Source: Dysgonomonas sp. ZJ279
Lineage (GTDB): Bacteria; Bacteroidota; Bacteroidia; Bacteroidales; Dysgonomonadaceae
Length of the DNA stretch: 64,000 nucleotides
Assembly (NCBI RefSeq): GCF_011039205.1
Contig: NZ_JAAKEL010000014.1
Location: 28,633-92,632 of the forward strand
Direction: 5' to 3'
Shown here: piece after piece, positions 1-8,772 of the stretch
Layout: the number at the start of each line of letters is the position of its first letter
Numbering within the stretch: position 1 is the first letter of the stretch
Notes under the pieces: model-generated
The model's input: the letters and a program-made list of their open reading frames with translations, nothing else
Told to the model about the DNA's origin: nothing
Databases searched by the model: none
Program-made: the position numbers and the translations under genes

Positions 1-1509
1 TATTCTAACTTAGAAGGTCGTATAAGTAAACCTGCAATAGCCACTGCTTTATCTTTCTTTTTCATTCTTAACATCATTGCTAAGATGAAATATTCAAGTA
101 TATTTAGTGTTGTTTTTGCTATACTTATTTCCATAGATTCTTATTTTGCATTTGTATATTCAACCTCCATAACATCCGGTATATTAGGATCAATATTTGA
201 AACGAATGCAGCAGAAGCCAAAGAGGTGCTTACTGATGCATTATTCAAGGCAATTATAATATTGGGGATAACCTTACTTTTGATATTCCAATCAAAAAAA
301 GAACTTAAACCGATCAACTTCTCAATAAAAAAATCACTAGCAGTATTTTTAATATATAGCTGTTTATTTATTCCCGGAATACTGTATCGTAAAATTACAA
401 TAAATGAAGTAAGAATGGGTGACTTTGCCATGTTCCCATTAAACACAGTTCAATTACTTACCGCACAACATTTTCCATTGATATATAATGATTGTGTAAC
501 TTATTTAGTTTATAGGGATGAGATGAGTAAATTAAACTCTTATAAAACATCCGAAAGAGTCTTGCCCGAAGGTATTGTTTTAGAAAATACAGAATTAGCA
601 CCAGAAAAAATATACTATATCATAGGTGAAAGTTCGTGGAGAAACCATTACTCTCTATATGGATATTCTAAAAAGACTACACCATTTCTGGATAGCCTGA
701 ATGCTGCATCCCCCAATAATATTAAATATTATGATGGTATAGCTCCAGCTCCTTTTACGCGGGATGCTACCCGTATTTTATTATCGTTTGCAACCCCAAC
801 TGATATAAATCCGTTCTTCAGAGAGAAAAGTATAATAGATTTAGCTCATCATGCCGGATACGAAACCCTTTGGATATCAAATCAAGCACAACTGGATTTT
901 AATGGCAGTTACATCGGTTATGTAGCGATGAATGCGAATTATAACTTTTTTAACACTAAAACATCTGAAAATGATTTAGATTTGCTTCCTGTAATAGCTG
1001 ATAGAAAAAAACAAGGCAAAAAGCAATTTATTATAATCCATCTTACAGGTAGTCATTTATCATATAGCGAAAGATTTGACGAAATAGATGTTGCTGCAAT
1101 AGCAGGAGGTAATGATCAGATAACTCAGTATGATAGGACTATACATCATACAGATAGGGTACTAAGAGGTATATATAACGAAATGCAAAAAGATTCATGC
1201 TCTGTATTGTATTATATACCCGATCATAGCGAAATTATAGGATTAGGACATGGTTTTCCTAATCAGGGAACTTCTCAATTTGAAGTACCTATAATTGTGA
1301 TCAATAATAAAGCAGCCGAAATAGAAACGATTGTTGATAAATATATCGATCCCGAAACATCATTGATCAACGGATCGAGTAGTATTTATATATTATCTGA
1401 ATATTTAGGATATTCTGTATCTAAAGAAAATGTTGAGAAATCGATTATTGATGGAAGATATATCCTGCATGGTGATGGAAAAATATATAAATATGATACT
1501 GTCAAATAA
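1..1509 (+). CDS. Phosphoethanolamine transferase-like sulfatase-fold membrane protein, 5' truncated
   Basis: The frame is open to the left edge, so the N-terminus lies outside the window; the first ATG at 85 is internal and the codons before it encode part of a membrane helix. What remains has hydrophobic helices, then a periplasmic sulfatase/alkaline-phosphatase-fold domain. The nucleophile motif G-E-S-S (nt 625-636) is followed by R-N-H-Y-S-L-Y-G-Y. A later P-D-H-S-E with G-H-G-F supplies the expected metal ligands. The EptA/CptA family moves phosphoethanolamine onto lipid A or other glycans. The nucleophile here would be Ser rather than Thr. The substrate is unknown; a role in envelope glycolipid decoration is inferred. 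Confidence 0.8.
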   Translation, partial: YSNLEGRISKPAIATALSFFFILNIIAKMKYSSIFSVVFAILISIDSYFAFVYSTSITSGILGSIFETNAAEAKEVLTDALFKAIIILGITLLLIFQSKKELKPINFSIKKSLAVFLIYSCLFIPGILYRKITINEVRMGDFAMFPLNTVQLLTAQHFPLIYNDCVTYLVYRDEMSKLNSYKTSERVLPEGIVLENTELAPEKIYYIIGESSWRNHYSLYGYSKKTTPFLDSLNAASPNNIKYYDGIAPAPFTRDATRILLSFATPTDINPFFREKSIIDLAHHAGYETLWISNQAQLDFNGSYIGYVAMNANYNFFNTKTSENDLDLLPVIADRKKQGKKQFIIIHLTGSHLSYSERFDEIDVAAIAGGNDQITQYDRTIHHTDRVLRGIYNEMQKDSCSVLYYIPDHSEIIGLGHGFPNQGTSQFEVPIIVINNKAAEIETIVDKYIDPETSLINGSSSIYILSEYLGYSVSKENVEKSIIDGRYILHGDGKIYKYDTVK

Positions 1510-1561
1510 TATAGAGAGAAGTTTAAAAGATTTTAGAAACAAGATGAATTAATAATATCGC

Positions 1562-2701
1562 ATGTCTGTAATTATAAAAGAAATAAGTAATAGTGATAAA
1601 GCTGCAAAAAAAGCATTTGTCAAGTTTCCGATCAAATTATATAAGGATTGCCCTTATTATGTTCCATCATTGATTTTAGATGAATTGGAAACCCTCAATG
1701 TAGAAAAAAATCCGGCTTTCGATTTTTGCGAAATGCAATTGTTTTTAGCCTACAAGGATAATAAAATAGTAGGGCGAATAGCAGCAATTATTAATCATAA
1801 TGCCAATGAAATATGGGAGCGAAGAAATGCCCGCTTTAGTTTTGTCGATTTCATTGATGACAACGAAGTAGTAGATGCCTTATTTGCCGCAGCGACCAAA
1901 TGGGCTATCAGCAAAGGTATGACAGCGATAGTAGGCCCGATGGGCTTTACCGACTTAGATCACGAAGGGTTGCTTGTACATGGCTACGACAAAGTATCAA
2001 CCATGGCTACAACTTATAGTTACCCGTACTATAAAGAACAAATAGAGCGTCTTGAGTTTGAGGAAGAAGTGGTATGGAACGAATACCGTATGCCCGTACC
2101 GACTGCCGTTCCCGAAAGACATCAACGTATAGCCAATATGATCTCGCAACGATATGGCTTAAAAGTATTAAAGTTTAAAAGCCTGAAACAGATTACACCA
2201 TACGTTAGTGCCTTGTTTAATTTGCTTAACGTAGCTTATAAGCCTCTATACGGTTTTGCACCGCTTACACAAAAGCAAATAGATTATTATGTAAATATGT
2301 ATGTGCCACTCCTTCGTTGGGATCTGGTCACTATCATCATAAAAGAAGAAACAGACGAAGTTGTAGGCTTTGCTATAGCAATGCCGAGTCTGTCTAAAGG
2401 ATTAATCAAATCGAGAGGTAAGCTATTTCCTTTTGGATGGTATCCGTTGCTAAGAGATTTGAAAGGAAAGAAAAATAAAGTAGTAGACCTCTTATTAATC
2501 GGTATTGCTCCCGAATATCAGGGAAAAGGAGTTAATGCGATTATATTCAATGACTTTATACCTTCTTCTTTTAAATGTGGTTTCAAATTTGCCGAATCCA
2601 ATCCCGAATTGGAAATGAACAATAAAGTATCATCTCTATGGGATGGTTTCGATGCGGAAAATCATAAGAGACGTGTAGCATATATAAAGCATCTCAACTA
2701 A
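1562..2701 (+). CDS. GNAT-like acyltransferase domain protein, function unknown
   Basis: This 379-residue cytosolic protein has no signal peptide or membrane segment. The C-terminal third carries a GNAT-type acyl-CoA binding pattern, I-A-P-E-Y-Q-G-K-G-V-N, around nt 2503-2535, which follows a beta strand (L-L-L-I-G). An N-terminal part (residues 40-75) resembles the start of a second GNAT-like fold, so the protein may be a tandem or extended GNAT. It begins 52 bp after the preceding gene and could share its transcript. The acceptor substrate cannot be inferred. Proteins of this length and style are common in Bacteroidales genomes as uncharacterised N-acetyltransferase-like proteins. Confidence 0.65.
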   Translation: MSVIIKEISNSDKAAKKAFVKFPIKLYKDCPYYVPSLILDELETLNVEKNPAFDFCEMQLFLAYKDNKIVGRIAAIINHNANEIWERRNARFSFVDFIDDNEVVDALFAAATKWAISKGMTAIVGPMGFTDLDHEGLLVHGYDKVSTMATTYSYPYYKEQIERLEFEEEVVWNEYRMPVPTAVPERHQRIANMISQRYGLKVLKFKSLKQITPYVSALFNLLNVAYKPLYGFAPLTQKQIDYYVNMYVPLLRWDLVTIIIKEETDEVVGFAIAMPSLSKGLIKSRGKLFPFGWYPLLRDLKGKKNKVVDLLLIGIAPEYQGKGVNAIIFNDFIPSSFKCGFKFAESNPELEMNNKVSSLWDGFDAENHKRRVAYIKHLN

Positions 2702-2800
2702 GACAAGGAATAGAAACAGGATGACTAAATAATTTCTCATCCTCCGATATTTTTCATATTTTTACAAAAGAAATCGATAAAGAAAGGATAAAGATAGTTT

Positions 2801-4657
2801 ATGGAAGAAGAAAAAGATAATTTACCTCTTGATGGAAATTACTCGGATGATGATATAAAAACCCTTGATTGGCAGGAGCATATCCGCCGACGTCCGGGTA
2901 TGTATATTGGAAAATTGGGTGACGGTTCATCTGCTGATGATGGTATCTATGTACTTCTGAAAGAGACATTAGACAACTCTATCGATGAATTTATGATGGG
3001 CTTCGGTAAAACAATCGAAGTAACTATACAAGATGGAGAAGTCCGCGTTCGCGACCACGGTCGTGGTGTACCTTTAGGGAAAGTCAAGGACGTTTCTTCT
3101 AAGATGAATACCGGAGCCAAATATGACTCTAAAGCCTTTAAAAAATCTGTAGGTCTGAATGGGGTTGGTATCAAAGCAGTTAATGCTTTATCGAGCTATT
3201 TCAAAATCCAAAGTTTCCGCGAAGGGCAGACTACAGCTGTCGAATATAGTAAGGCAATTACCACCAAAGAGGACAAAATACAGCCATCTACAGAAGAGAA
3301 TGGTACATTAATTGAGTTCATCCCTGACAGTACAATATTTACGAACTATGTTTTCAAAGATGACTATGTAGAGAATCTTTTGAAAAACTATGTATTTTTG
3401 AATACAGGGCTGACAATTGTATATAACGGTAAGAAATTCTTCTCCAAGAATGGTCTTGTAGATCTACTGAACGAGAATATGACTTCTGAGCCACTCTATC
3501 CGATCATTCATTTGAAAGATGAAGATATAGAAGTTGTTATAACACATAGCAACCAATATGGTGAGGAATACTACTCGTTTGTAAATGGTCAACATACAAC
3601 ACAAGGAGGAACCCATCAGTCGGCTTTTCGTGAAGCAGTATCACGTGTTATAAAAGAATATTACAATAAAAATTTCGATTATGCCGATATACGCACTGGT
3701 ATAGTTGCTGCTATCAGTATAAAAGTAGAAGAGCCTGTTTTTGAATCTCAGACTAAGACAAAACTAGGTTCGAGAGATATGGGCCCCGGTGGCGTATCCG
3801 TTCAAAAGTTCATTAGTGATTTTTTGAAAAAAGAACTGGATAATTACCTCCATAAACATATCGATACATCAGAAGCTTTACTTAGGAAAATACTTGAGTC
3901 AGAAAAAGAACGCAAAGCAATTGCCGGTGTAACCAAATTGGCTCGCGAGCGTGCAAAGAAAGCTAATTTGCACAATAAAAAGCTACGTGATTGCCGCATC
4001 CATTACAATGATACTAAAGGTGATAATCTGGATGAAAGTTCTATTTTCATCACAGAGGGCGACTCGGCCAGCGGATCAATTACCAAAAGCCGTAACCCTA
4101 ACCTACAAGCAGTATTCAGTCTTCGAGGTAAACCGTTGAATAGCTTTGGACTAACAAAGAAGATCGTGTACGAGAATGAGGAATTTAATCTGTTACAAGC
4201 CGCTTTAAATATAGAAGATGGTTTGGATGGACTACGTTACAACAAGATAATCATTGCTACCGATGCTGATACTGATGGTATGCATATTCGTTTGCTGTTA
4301 CTTACATTCTTCTTACAATTCTTCCCAGACTTGGTAAAGAAAAATCATGTTTACATTTTGCAAACACCATTATTTCGTGTTCGAAATAAAAAAGAAACAA
4401 TTTATTGCTATTCGGAGGAAGAAAGAATTGATGCAATGAATAGATTGGGAGTAAACCCCGAAATTACCCGATTTAAAGGTCTCGGCGAAATTTCACCCGA
4501 CGAATTTGTGCACTTTATAGGAAAAGATATTCGTCTCGACCGTGTGACAATGAAGAAAGAAGACTCTGTAAGCAATATGCTTAACTTCTATATGGGTAAA
4601 AATACACCCGAACGACAAGAATTTATTATCGACAATCTGGTTGTAGAAGAAGATTAA
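2801..4657 (+). CDS. parE: DNA topoisomerase IV subunit B
   Basis: This is the ATPase subunit of a type IIA topoisomerase, 618 aa. The N-terminal GHKL ATPase has R-R-R-P-G-M-Y-I-G, the Mg-binding E-x-x-D-N-S (about residue 57), and [11 protein letters not shown]. The TOPRIM part has E-G-D-S-A-S-G-S and D-A-D-T-D-G-M-H-I. GyrB normally reads E-G-D-S-A-G-G-S. The A-to-S change, the short length and the N-terminus starting with an acidic stretch fit Bacteroidetes ParE better than GyrB. The partner parC is not in the window; the gyrA at 52812 is distant. It decatenates daughter chromosomes. Its stop codon abuts the stop of the convergent gene. Confidence 0.88.
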   Translation: MEEEKDNLPLDGNYSDDDIKTLDWQEHIRRRPGMYIGKLGDGSSADDGIYVLLKETLDNSIDEFMMGFGKTIEVTIQDGEVRVRDHGRGVPLGKVKDVSSKMNTGAKYDSKAFKKSVGLNGVGIKAVNALSSYFKIQSFREGQTTAVEYSKAITTKEDKIQPSTEENGTLIEFIPDSTIFTNYVFKDDYVENLLKNYVFLNTGLTIVYNGKKFFSKNGLVDLLNENMTSEPLYPIIHLKDEDIEVVITHSNQYGEEYYSFVNGQHTTQGGTHQSAFREAVSRVIKEYYNKNFDYADIRTGIVAAISIKVEEPVFESQTKTKLGSRDMGPGGVSVQKFISDFLKKELDNYLHKHIDTSEALLRKILESEKERKAIAGVTKLARERAKKANLHNKKLRDCRIHYNDTKGDNLDESSIFITEGDSASGSITKSRNPNLQAVFSLRGKPLNSFGLTKKIVYENEEFNLLQAALNIEDGLDGLRYNKIIIATDADTDGMHIRLLLLTFFLQFFPDLVKKNHVYILQTPLFRVRNKKETIYCYSEEERIDAMNRLGVNPEITRFKGLGEISPDEFVHFIGKDIRLDRVTMKKEDSVSNMLNFYMGKNTPERQEFIIDNLVVEED

Positions 4658-4668
4658 TTATTCTTCTA
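4644..4668. terminator. Palindrome spanning two abutting stop codons
   Basis: The arms TAGAAGAA (4644-4651) and TTCTTCTA (4661-4668) are perfectly complementary around a 9-nt loop that contains both stop codons. It could act as a weak bidirectional terminator. The stem is AT-rich and there is no long T tract, so function is inferred only. Confidence 0.4.
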
Positions 4669-5140
4669 ATACATTATCTTGCTTTGGCAAGAGTTCAATA
4701 TTTTCTTCTGTATTATCAGCTTTCTTCATGCTCTTAAAGCTAAAGAATAAATATATTACAGAAATAAGTGACGAAATACATAGTAAATATACACCATTAC
4801 CTATTTTAGGAAGATTGAAGAACAAATAGATAGATAGTATAAATCCGAATAGTCCGCTGATAAATAGTATAACTCTGGATATTGTTTGTTTCATATATAT
4901 CCAGAATATCATTGATAAAAGACTGAACGCAGGAACTAGGAATATAGCATAAGTCTGATAAATAGATTCTTTATTTTTTGAAAAGAAATTGGTCACTTTA
5001 GTTACAGACTTTTGAGTTCTGGGAATATCCCAACCAACTACTTTAACCAATCCGGCATCTATCCATGGAAGAAAGAATGCAATAATAATGAGAAGAGCCA
5101 GCAGTAATTCGAATGAAATATACCTGTTTAATTTATCCAT
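4658..5140 (-). CDS. Small four-helix membrane protein, unknown
   Basis: About 160 aa starting at the ATG at 5140 (M-D-K-L-N-R-Y). A longer reading from a TTG at 5179 is possible but less likely, as it adds a polar stretch and an uncommon start. Four hydrophobic segments are visible at roughly residues 8-28, 58-78, 88-108 and 115-137. The tail is charged and ends in E-E. I do not recognise a family. It is convergent with parE, with stop codons adjacent, and divergent from the peptide transporter gene, with which it shares the short region 5141-5261. Confidence 0.6.
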   Translation of the reverse strand: MDKLNRYISFELLLALLIIIAFFLPWIDAGLVKVVGWDIPRTQKSVTKVTNFFSKNKESIYQTYAIFLVPAFSLLSMIFWIYMKQTISRVILFISGLFGFILSIYLFFNLPKIGNGVYLLCISSLISVIYLFFSFKSMKKADNTEENIELLPKQDNVLEE

Positions 5141-5231
5141 GATTAATTCATTATTGAGTTCAGTAAAATATTTCTGCAAAAGTATATATAATTATTCAAG
5201 GTTAGTTCATTAGACAAAAAAGTATATTTCT

Positions 5232-5239
5232 TATTTTTG
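5232..5239 (+). promoter_or_regulatory. Bacteroidetes-type -7 element for the peptide transporter
   Basis: TATTTTTG matches TAnnTTTG and lies 22 bp before the ATG at 5262. No clear TTG lies at the usual -33 distance, only a TTAG. This leaves a short leader. Confidence 0.45.
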
Positions 5240-5261
5240 AAAAACACATCTAAAACAATAT

Positions 5262-6893
5262 ATGACAAAGAAAGTAAGCGCCCACCCAAAAGGATTAAAA
5301 TATTTGTTCTTCACCGAAATGTGGGAACGTTTCGGTTATTACCTCATGTTGGGTATCTTCCTTCTTTATTTGAAGGATGCCGATGGACTGAGTCTTTCGC
5401 CTGCAAGTGCCGCCGATATAGTAGGAACTTATCTGGGATTAGTTTATCTGACACCCTTTCTTGGAGGTTTGATTGCTGATAAATTATTAGGTTATCGCAA
5501 ATCAATATTATTGGGAGGAATACTTATGTCAGCCGGTTACTCCACACTTGCCATACCGGGCGAAACAGCTATGTGGATCGCTATATTACTTATTATTGTC
5601 GGAAATGGTTTCTTTAAACCGAACATATCTACATTACTGGGAAATCTATATGCCAAAGATGAATACAAAGGCAATAAAGATGCGGGATATAGCATTTTCT
5701 ATATGGGAATAAACCTTGGAGCTTTCATTTGTAACTTCATAGCAGCATATATGCGCAATAATTATGGATGGGGATATGCCTTTTTAGCTGCAGGAGTAGG
5801 AATGCTTATAGGTATCATTATATTCTTATCCGGAACACGTCACATAAAAGAAGGGGACATAATTAAAAAATCCGAGAATTCGGGTTCCGATATTGGTAAA
5901 GTATTGCTGTATGTATTTGTTCCCGCCATTATTTGCGGTGGTATAGGATGGCTCATACCCGGCAATATATTTGGTTCAGACTCGAATGATGCTTTTCTTA
6001 TAGGAACTATTCCTGTAATTATATTCTACGCGTCATTGATATTAAGATCGCCTAAGCATGAGCGTCCACAGATAAAAGCTTTGTTAGCGATATTTGCTAT
6101 CATGATTGTATTCTGGGCTGTGTTTAAACAAAATGCCACAGCATTAACCACCTTTGCCGAGAACTATACAGAACGTACTATAAGTCCCTCTATTGCTGAC
6201 AAAGCAAATGCGCTTGGCTTTGTAGAAAACATTACTTATAAAAAGGATTCGGTTATCTTACTTGACAGTAAAATGGCGACGATTATAGACGAAAATGGTA
6301 AAGTAATGAAAGGTATTGATTATCCTTACTACTATAAAAATACAGCCACAGACAAATTACCGCAGGATGGAGAATCTACAAGCCTTATTTCTACCGAAAT
6401 ATTTCAATCGGTAAATCCTTTTTTTATCATAATACTTACACCTCTGGTGCTCAGCATATTTACATTTTTACGACGTAAGGGTAAAGAACCTTCTACTCCG
6501 GCCAAAATGGGATGGGGGCTGCTAATAACGGGACTATCGTCATTAGTAATGGCTTGCGCCGTGATATTTACAGATATTTATACAGACAAAGCGTCCGCTC
6601 TATGGCTTATTTGTACTTATGGAGTGCTTACAGTTGGAGAATTATTAATCAGCCCGATCGGCCTATCTCTGACATCTAAAGTCAGCCCTAAAAATATCAC
6701 ATCATTTATGATGGGGGGATGGTTTCTATCAACCTCGATAGGAAATAAACTAAGTGGAATGGTCGCCGGCTTGTGGGATTCTTTCGACAATAAAGCCTAT
6801 TACTTCTTAATGAATTTTACGGCTTGCCTTGTGGCAGCTATTGCTATTATGCTTCTAGTAAAATGGTTGAGAGGAATTATCCAACAACATTAA
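5262..6893 (+). CDS. POT family proton-dependent oligopeptide transporter
   Basis: 543 aa, an inner-membrane major-facilitator protein that imports di- and tripeptides with protons. The family motif E-x-x-E-R-F-x-Y-Y (E-M-W-E-R-F-G-Y-Y) is near residue 20. The PTR2 signature G-G-L-I-A-D-K-L-L-G-Y-R-K is near residue 66 and F-Y-M-G-I-N-L-G near residue 146. About twelve hydrophobic segments are present. A polar stretch of roughly 85 residues (about 290-380) sits between helices, an extracytoplasmic insertion often seen in Bacteroidetes members. With the DPP7-like peptidase further right it fits a lifestyle of peptide use, but the two genes are not linked. Confidence 0.9.
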   Translation: MTKKVSAHPKGLKYLFFTEMWERFGYYLMLGIFLLYLKDADGLSLSPASAADIVGTYLGLVYLTPFLGGLIADKLLGYRKSILLGGILMSAGYSTLAIPGETAMWIAILLIIVGNGFFKPNISTLLGNLYAKDEYKGNKDAGYSIFYMGINLGAFICNFIAAYMRNNYGWGYAFLAAGVGMLIGIIIFLSGTRHIKEGDIIKKSENSGSDIGKVLLYVFVPAIICGGIGWLIPGNIFGSDSNDAFLIGTIPVIIFYASLILRSPKHERPQIKALLAIFAIMIVFWAVFKQNATALTTFAENYTERTISPSIADKANALGFVENITYKKDSVILLDSKMATIIDENGKVMKGIDYPYYYKNTATDKLPQDGESTSLISTEIFQSVNPFFIIILTPLVLSIFTFLRRKGKEPSTPAKMGWGLLITGLSSLVMACAVIFTDIYTDKASALWLICTYGVLTVGELLISPIGLSLTSKVSPKNITSFMMGGWFLSTSIGNKLSGMVAGLWDSFDNKAYYFLMNFTACLVAAIAIMLLVKWLRGIIQQH

Positions 6894-6898
6894 TCATA

Positions 6899-7774
6899 TT
6901 ATAATTCAATCTCGTCAGCAGAAATATATCCATGCGTGATACAATAGAATATAAGTCCGGAAACAGTCTTTATCCCTAATTTGGATGTGATATTCTTTCG
7001 ATGTGACAAAACTGTATTCAAACTAATATTCAGTTTGTCGGCTATTTCCTTATTTAGAAAACCCATAGCAACAAGGCGAAGCACATCTAACTCTCGTTGA
7101 GAGATTGCAGCTTTATCTGCTTTCTGTGAACTGTCATTAGATATTAGGTCTTGCCAATCATCAACACCCGATTCTACTAAATCGGCTATCATTGGTTTAA
7201 GTATCTTCTCCCTGATTCTATTATGCCTATATAAGTCTTTTTCTAAACTGTCTATCGAAAATATTACAGCGTAGCACATATTCTCGTTGAAGTTTCCTGA
7301 AAGATGTTTTATAATAATACTTTTAAGATCGACAAGTAAGGCTAGGGGAGTTTCTCCTTCTACCATTCCTTGTTCTATCTGACTGATAAGCTCATTCTTG
7401 AATTTGAAAAACAAACGACCGATCAATTCTAATTGCTTGTTATTAGGATCGCTCATGGCGATGAAAGCATGCATATGTTTTTCTAAATTATGCAGTTGGC
7501 CTTTCACCATATACATATCGGTTTGTTTTAAGTATCCTACGACTAGCTCTATATCAAACTTTTGCAATATACGCTCCGGAAAATATTCTTCATTAAGGTA
7601 GGTATTTAGAATAGCAAGGAAGAAATCGGCATTAATATCCGATACCTTACATATCTCACCAATTGTTCTATCACCCAATCCCAGTTTTATACCAAATCGG
7701 TTTAGAACAGGTATCAACTGATGATTTTCTTCTATTACTTCTGACAATACGGATGCTTTATCTAAAAATATCAT
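6899..7774 (-). CDS. LuxR-type regulator with degenerate ScdA/hemerythrin-like sensor region
   Basis: 291 aa. The C-terminal 60 residues are a clear LuxR/GerE helix-turn-helix: S-Q-R-E-L-D-V-L-R-L-V-A-M-G, then K-E-I-A-D-K-L-N-I-S, then T-V-L-S-H-R-K-N-I. There is no receiver domain. Residues 8-60 look like the ScdA N-terminal domain, but the expected C-C-G-G is L-G-L-G-D. Residues 75-200 follow the helical pattern of RIC/YtfE hemerythrin proteins. The usual iron-ligand T-H is T-D, and the last H-x-x-x-E motif is H-N-R-I-R. Iron binding is therefore doubtful. It is transcribed divergently from sod. An oxidative- or nitrosative-stress role is inferred from the fold and neighbour only. Confidence 0.75.
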   Translation of the reverse strand: MIFLDKASVLSEVIEENHQLIPVLNRFGIKLGLGDRTIGEICKVSDINADFFLAILNTYLNEEYFPERILQKFDIELVVGYLKQTDMYMVKGQLHNLEKHMHAFIAMSDPNNKQLELIGRLFFKFKNELISQIEQGMVEGETPLALLVDLKSIIIKHLSGNFNENMCYAVIFSIDSLEKDLYRHNRIREKILKPMIADLVESGVDDWQDLISNDSSQKADKAAISQRELDVLRLVAMGFLNKEIADKLNISLNTVLSHRKNITSKLGIKTVSGLIFYCITHGYISADEIEL

Positions 7775-7807
7775 AGCATTAGGTGCCTTATATAATTATG
7801 TATGTCA

Positions 7808-7831
7808 CAAAGGTATATAATTCTGCAGAAT
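7808..7831 (-). promoter_or_regulatory. Promoter -7 element and 12-bp palindrome upstream of the LuxR-type gene
   Basis: On the minus strand TACCTTTG (7808-7815) matches TAnnTTTG, 34 bp upstream of the ATG. Directly upstream is the perfect palindrome ATTCTGCAGAAT (7820-7831), which would sit between the -7 and -33 elements, a good place for a repressor to bind. Autoregulation is an inference. Confidence 0.45.
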
Positions 7832-7878
7832 ATATTTTATGGAATGAAATAAAAATAGAAAATAAATAGACGTTATCT

Positions 7879-7911
7879 ATTGATAATGAGTAGCGCATTA
7901 GTATTATCAAT
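7879..7911. promoter_or_regulatory. Inverted repeat between the regulator and sod
   Basis: The arms ATTGATAAT (7879-7887) and ATTATCAAT (7903-7911) match perfectly over 9 bp with a 15-bp spacer. Outside them TTATCT (left) and AGATAA (right) extend the dyad with unequal spacing. The repeat lies midway in the 228-bp divergent region, about 92 bp before the sod ATG. Confidence 0.4.
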
Positions 7912-8002
7912 GAAAGTTAAAGATAATCTATATTAATTATGATCGAAAAAGTAAACAAATCCGGATTGTATTTGTTAATTTAGTACATTCATTTAAGAAA
8001 TT

Positions 8003-8689
8003 ATGTTTATGAAAAGAACAATTTTGACATGTATAATGCTTTCTGCTCTGACTATATGCGGAGTAAAGGCTCAAGATATAAACAATACTAATAATAATCA
8101 AAAAACAAAAGCTATGAAATTTGAATTACCTAAGTTGCCTTATGCAACTAATGCTTTAGAACCAGTTATCAGTCAACAAACTGTAGAACTTCACTATGGT
8201 AAGCACTTTCAAACATATATTACAAACCTGAACAACCTTGTACCAGGAACTAAGTTCGAAAATGCTGACATAGAAACAATAGTAAAAGAAAGCGATGGCG
8301 CTATATTTAATAATGCCGGACAAATTCTTAATCATACAATTTATTTCGAAACATTCTCTCCAAAAGGAGGCGGTGAACCTAAAGGCAAACTAGCTGATGC
8401 TATAAATGCTGAATGGGGTTCTTTCGAAAACTTCAAAAAAGAATTTAATACAGCTGCAACAGGCTTATTCGGTTCGGGATGGGCATGGCTTGCTAAAGAT
8501 GCTGCAGGTAAATTGCAAATCACTAAAGAACCAAATGGCGGTAACCCTGTAACAAAAGGCTTAACTCCACTTTTAGGATTTGATGTTTGGGAACACGCAT
8601 ATTATTTGGATTACCAAAACCGTCGTGCCGATCATCTTACTGAACTGTGGAAAATTATTGACTGGAGCAAAGTAGAAGCTCGTTATTAA
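8003..8689 (+). CDS. Secreted iron (possibly cambialistic) superoxide dismutase
   Basis: 228 aa, the Fe/Mn superoxide dismutase family, converting superoxide to peroxide and oxygen. A signal peptide covers about residues 1-24 (M-K-R-T, hydrophobic core, V-K-A), followed by an Asn-rich linker; the mature enzyme begins near M-K-F-E-L-P. The metal ligands are visible as H-Y-G-K-H-F, I-L-N-H-T-I-Y-F and F-D-V-W-E-H-A-Y-Y-L-D-Y. The second-sphere Gln is in N-N-A-G-Q, the Fe-type position. N-G-G-N-P carries Gly where Mn types have Gln, a pattern compatible with the cambialistic enzymes of Bacteroidales. The start could be 8003 or the ATG at 8009. A strong terminator follows. Confidence 0.92.
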   Translation: MFMKRTILTCIMLSALTICGVKAQDINNTNNNQKTKAMKFELPKLPYATNALEPVISQQTVELHYGKHFQTYITNLNNLVPGTKFENADIETIVKESDGAIFNNAGQILNHTIYFETFSPKGGGEPKGKLADAINAEWGSFENFKKEFNTAATGLFGSGWAWLAKDAAGKLQITKEPNGGNPVTKGLTPLLGFDVWEHAYYLDYQNRRADHLTELWKIIDWSKVEARY

Positions 8690-8713
8690 TAACATTACTT
8701 ACTTAGATAGAAG

Positions 8714-8739
8714 AAGCAACCTCTCGGGGTTGCTTTTTT
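8714..8739 (+). terminator. Intrinsic terminator of sod
   Basis: Arms AAGCAACC (8714-8721) and GGTTGCTT (8728-8735) enclose a 6-nt loop and run into a T tract at 8734-8739. Confidence 0.85.
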
Positions 8740-8742
8740 GTT

Positions 8743-8750
8743 TATATTTG
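8743..8750 (+). promoter_or_regulatory. -7 element for the isochorismatase-family gene
   Basis: TATATTTG matches TAnnTTTG, just after the sod terminator and 22 bp before the ATG at 8773. No TTG is seen at the standard spacing. Confidence 0.45.
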
Positions 8751-8772
8751 TATCATATATAAAGTTACATAG

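Noticed and set aside
2801..4657. Calling this gene gyrB
   Set aside because: The short length, E-G-D-S-A-S-G-S motif and acidic N-terminus fit ParE better. GyrB would be longer with E-G-D-S-A-G-G-S.
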